Positions 11,251 to 12,981 of a stretch of 12,981 nt of DNA are shown one piece after another. Within the stretch, counting starts at the first letter, position 1; each line of letters begins with the position of its first letter. The DNA is from Baffinella frigidus (taxonomy: Eukaryota > Cryptophyceae > Cryptomonadales > Baffinellaceae): assembly GCA_026770585.1 (NCBI GenBank), contig MU646422.1, positions 159,207-172,187 on the forward strand, read 5' to 3'. Made by a program: the position numbers and the translations under genes. A model generated the notes under the pieces. That model was given only the letters and a program-made list of their open reading frames with translations. It made no database searches and was not told the DNA's origin.

Positions 11251-11389
11251 TGGAGGGGGGGGTATTCAAAAGTCAATTTTCGAGGGGAAATGGTATTCAA
11301 AAGTCAATTTTGATGAGAAAACGGCTCCAAGAGCGACCCAATGGCTCCAAGGTCGACCCTGGAATACCCCACCCCAGGGCCTGGAGTGG
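11251..11389 (+). mobile_element. GGTATTCAAAAGTCA-family element, copy 2
   Basis: TGGAGGGGGGGGTATTCAAA on the left and CTGGAATACCCC...CAGGGCCTGGAGTGG on the right, with GGCTCCAAG twice inside, collinear with 3065-3206. The TATTCAAAAGTCAATTTT block is itself duplicated (11262 and 11292). A partial end (CTGGAGGGAGGAGTATTCAA) lies at 11074-11094. Confidence 0.78.
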
Positions 11390-11407
11390 TACACCATTAC
11401 CTTGAAA

Positions 11408-11617
11408 GTACTTCCCTTGAATCCTGTAGGGTTCTGGTGTAAGGTTGGTGATGACTGGGTGTGGGTAGGAGCACTCGAAGCGAGCGTGCCCTGCCCTAAT
11501 CTCCAATGTCACTTGTTGACTTAAGTCCTAAACCCAAATGTCACTTGTTGACTTAAGTCCTAGACTAAGGTTGGAGATGACTGGGTGTGGGTAGGAGCAC
11601 TCGAAGCGAGCGTGCCG
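11408..11617 (+). repeat. Nested direct repeats (47 bp and 26 bp)
   Basis: GTTGGTGATGACTGGGTGTG...GAGCGTGCC at about 11444-11490 recurs at about 11570-11617 with a single change (GTTGGAGATGACTGG). Between the copies, AATGTCACTTGTTGACTTAA...GTCCTA occurs twice (11505-11530 and 11537-11562, period 32 bp). The minus strand reads FECSYPHPVITNL and FECSYPHPVISNL, but only within the duplicated block. Confidence 0.88.
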
Positions 11618-11637
11618 TCTCTCCAGACCCTGATCCA

Positions 11638-11760
11638 TCATACGGAGATACGGGTGAAGCATGCAGAAGCTCTCGAGGCTGTGTGGAGTGACACCCAGCG
11701 CGTGGTGCTTCCATCGAACCCCCCCCCACCACCACACATCGGACTGCAAATTAATTTCCT
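11638..11760 (+). pseudogene. Coiled-coil exon copy e (HTEIRVKHAEALEAVWSDTQ...)
   Basis: The frame reads HTEIRVKHAEALEAVWSDTQ, RVVLPSNPPPPPHIGLQINF before a stop. The EEESRRLTN part is missing; the sequence enters from a CAGACCCTGATC stretch. Third-position changes dominate relative to copy b. The Pro run is a homopolymer C tract also present in copies b and g. Confidence 0.5.
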
Positions 11761-11811
11761 GAGTGGGTTTTCCTGAGTGCCTCCCCCACCCAATAAGTGG
11801 ATAAGGGAGGG

Positions 11812-11872
11812 GCCTGAGGAGGTGGTGGATGCTGTGTGGAGCGACACCCAGCTCATGGTACTTCCTTCGAAA
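11812..11872 (+). pseudogene. Coiled-coil exon copy f (PEEVVDAVWSDTQLMVLPS)
   Basis: A short copy reading PEEVVDAVWSDTQLMVLPSK, closest to copy g (EEVVEAVWSDAHLMVLPSN). It then runs into TTTCATCTCGAAACG, which resembles a MITE-D end. Copies f and g share the LMV variant and form a subfamily. Confidence 0.45.
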
Positions 11873-12026
11873 TTTCATCTCGAAACGTATCAAATTTATA
11901 CCCCCGCGAATTCTCTACGTGCCAGCAGGGTGCTATCGGATAGGCTTCTGCACCACCACCTAACGCATCATGTGTTGTCTACGGGCACGTTGTAATCTGG
12001 CAAGGGAGGGGTGTGATGAGGCGACC

Positions 12027-12157
12027 TTATCCGGGAACAAGTATTTTTCTTTTAAAAAATCCGTACGAAAATTACCACACAATTGCTTCGGACGTGACCA
12101 GTTGTGTAGTAATTTTCATTGCCAGCTTTTAAAAGAAAAATACTTGTTCCCGGATAA
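12027..12157 (-). mobile_element. MITE-B copy 2 (131 bp, inverted, target duplication GACC)
   Basis: The ends TTATCCGGGAACAAGTATTT and, inverted, TTATCCGGGAACAAGTATTT are near-perfect. The asymmetric middle (AATTGCTTCGGACGTGACCA) is the reverse complement of that in copy 1. GACC flanks both sides at 12023-12026 and 12158-12161. It is inserted just upstream of exon copy g. Confidence 0.93.
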
Positions 12158-12163
12158 GACCGA

Positions 12164-12262
12164 GTGGCGGAGAGTGAAGCATGAGGAGGTGGTGGAGGCT
12201 GTGTGGAGCGACGCCCACCTCATGGTACTTCCTTCGAACCCCCCCCCCACCACACATTCTAA
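12164..12262 (+). pseudogene. Coiled-coil exon copy g (VKHEEVVEAVWSDAHLMVLP)
   Basis: The frame reads RVKHEEVVEAVWSDAHLMVL, PSNPPPTTHSKW. It matches copies e and f; the upstream EEESRRLTN part is missing, apparently cut off by MITE-B copy 2. A homopolymer C run precedes CACCACACAT, as in copies b and e. Confidence 0.5.
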
Positions 12263-12366
12263 GTGGAGACGCTCAGAATGGATCCGCAGATTTCATGGTC
12301 AAATTGATAGTCAAAACCCCAGCGAGCAGGCGGTACTACTGTATGCAATAATTTAAAACTTTCTAG

Positions 12367-12435
12367 CAATGAAATTTACTACACATAGTGAGGTTTACTA
12401 GTGATATTAAAGCATTTGTGTAGTAATTTTCATTG
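12367..12435. mobile_element. MITE-C: bare core element (69 bp)
   Basis: CAATGAAATTTACTACACA and, inverted, CAATGAAAATTACTACACA (18 of 19 matching) enclose 31 bp (TAGTGAGGTTTACTAGTGAT...). This is the same core that sits inside MITE-A and MITE-B, here without their outer termini. Weaker similarity may extend outward (AATTTAAAAC against GGTTCTAAATT). Confidence 0.7.
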
Positions 12436-12470
12436 ACTTCAATGGTTCTAAATTAAAACCGTTTCCCTAT

Positions 12471-12518
12471 GAGATCAACGACTTCGACTTCCTCGACTCC
12501 TTCGCACGCGACGAGTAG
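12471..12518 (+). CDS. Possible C-terminal exon end EINDFDFLDSFARDE
   Basis: The frame GAG ATC AAC GAC TTC... reads EINDFDFLDSFARDE and then TAG, with 14 of 15 sense codons ending in G or C. This contrasts with the AT-rich frame upstream (GSKLKPFPY), which lies in MITE-C flanking sequence. An acidic, aromatic tail like this is plausible as a protein C-terminus, but the CGACTTC repeats could also be simple sequence. No family is assigned. Confidence 0.25.
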   Translation, partial: EINDFDFLDSFARDE

Positions 12519-12570
12519 GTGATACGGAATGCCGGAATTACGTTGCCGCCGGAATTAGGACGCCAACCCT

Positions 12571-12709
12571 CTACTAAGCAGCTGCCGAGGTCTTTTTCGC
12601 CTTGAAGTCAAGGTGAAATTTCGGTTAGGTTAGAGGGAAATGGATAAGATTCTAGTGAAAATCGTTTAGATGGACTGTATCCGTGAAGCCCCCGGTGGCT
12701 GCGAAGTGG
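12571..12709 (+). mobile_element. Family H element, copy B
   Basis: The ends are CTACTAAGCAGC and GCTGCGAAGTGG. The body contains a hairpin at 12595-12618 (11-bp stem, 2-nt loop), then GGATAAGATTCTAGTGAAAA and TTTAGATGGACTGTATCCGT. It aligns over its length with the reverse complement of 8551-8688. Three hairpin positions differ between the copies with pairing kept. Confidence 0.8.
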
Positions 12710-12789
12710 TAACCCCGGCTGTTGACTGAACCGGGCAGGTTTTGAAAGTGGACCTGGGTGGTAAGTCAACCTTCCATTTATTCTTTGCA

Positions 12790-12829
12790 GATTGGGGAAC
12801 AAAGGGACGCTCAGGCCAGCGCGCAGACG
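12790..12829 (+). CDS. Putative short exon IGEQRDAQASAQT
   Basis: TTCCATTTATTCTTTGCAG is the best splice acceptor in the window. It is followed by ATTGGGGAACAAAGGGACGC reading IGEQRDAQASAQT, then ACG|GTGCGT, a good donor, giving an exon of about 40 nt. The QIG start continues the frame that ends REAQIG at 4089-4235, and CAG|ATTGGGGA also occurs at 10845. It would be part of the coiled-coil protein. Without the donor the frame continues VREIGLTRAGG to a stop. Confidence 0.4.
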
Positions 12830-12887
12830 GTGCGTGAAATCGGCTTAACCCGGGCAGGTGGTTGACTAAACCCGGGCAGCGTCCAAT

Positions 12888-12981
12888 GGTGACATTCCGG
12901 TTGGATTCCTGGGCAATGGATAAGATTCTAGTACAAATCGTTTAGATGGACTGTATCCGTGAAGCCCCCGGTGCCTGCTAA
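12888..12981 (+). mobile_element. Family H element, copy C, cut by the window edge
   Basis: TGGTGACATTCCGGTTGGAT, GGATAAGATTCTAGTACAAA, TTTAGATGGACTGTATCCGT and CCGGTGCCTGCTAA match copies A and B. The 5' half of the hairpin is replaced by an ACCCGGGCAG repeat that also occurs at 12847 and 12868. The right end is just outside the window. Confidence 0.75.

Noticed and set aside
1-12981. tRNA or rRNA genes
   Set aside because: I looked for TPsiC-like and cloverleaf-compatible stretches and for conserved rRNA blocks and saw none; a covariance-model scan would be decisive.

Overview
The window looks like nuclear DNA from a eukaryote, most likely a GC-leaning microalga or another organism with plant-type telomeres. 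The evidence is long tracts of degenerate CCCTAAA/TTTAGGG-type heptamers, many microsatellites, a dense population of small inverted-repeat elements, and short GC3-rich open stretches bounded by splice-like AG and GT instead of long bacterial-style genes. I cannot name the species. A repeat-rich green (prasinophyte-like) alga is a guess. No complete gene is visible. The window is best read as a repeat-dominated region holding fragments of at least two decayed or duplicated split genes.

Layout. 1-1,900: a 25-bp tandem array, a small inverted-repeat element (MITE-A) with a target-site duplication, a large direct duplication carrying ATT/ATC microsatellites, a TTTCGGG array, a 44-bp-arm inverted repeat and a GTTGAC-family element. 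1,900-4,750: on the minus strand, up to five pieces of one exon family (core TISYLKTSG...MTGPHINIFYG) and two other GC3-rich exon-like stretches, broken up by small mobile elements, hairpins and a 31-bp minisatellite. One plus-strand coiled-coil exon lies at about 4,089-4,235. 4,757-6,300: an element with hairpin-forming ends, a Gly/Ala/Pro-rich putative first exon (5,013-5,397), another MITE, a short ORF and a 19-bp array. 6,330-7,170: telomere-like heptamers interspersed with short exon starts reading LSAEVE, and a (GA)n tract. 7,169-9,340: several short inverted-repeat elements and three tandem copies of a coiled-coil exon (LRAEVEQYKES type), one of them split by an inserted element. 9,650-12,981: a second large telomere-like tract, then an array of diverged copies of a coiled-coil exon (EEESRRLTNRRRREEHAEI...EAVWSDAQRVV), interrupted by several elements and ending in two or three copies of an interspersed repeat (family H).

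How it fits together. The plus-strand fragments (LSAEVE..., LRAEVEQYKES..., LTGQRRDADARSDRR..., QIGEQRDAQASAQT..., EEESRRLTN...) share charge pattern, and many share the same exon-start phase (CAG followed by G then CTN). They therefore probably descend from one long coiled-coil protein gene with repeated exons. Differences between copies fall mainly at third codon positions, so the duplications happened while the sequence was under protein-level constraint. The minus-strand exon family is a different, unrecognised protein.

The most interesting signals are the repeated exon modules with telomere-like sequence just upstream of their splice-acceptor-like ends, covariation in a hairpin of repeat family H, MITE families with different ends but a shared core, and elements whose empty sites are preserved in paralogous copies inside the window. 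All alignments and counts were made by eye.
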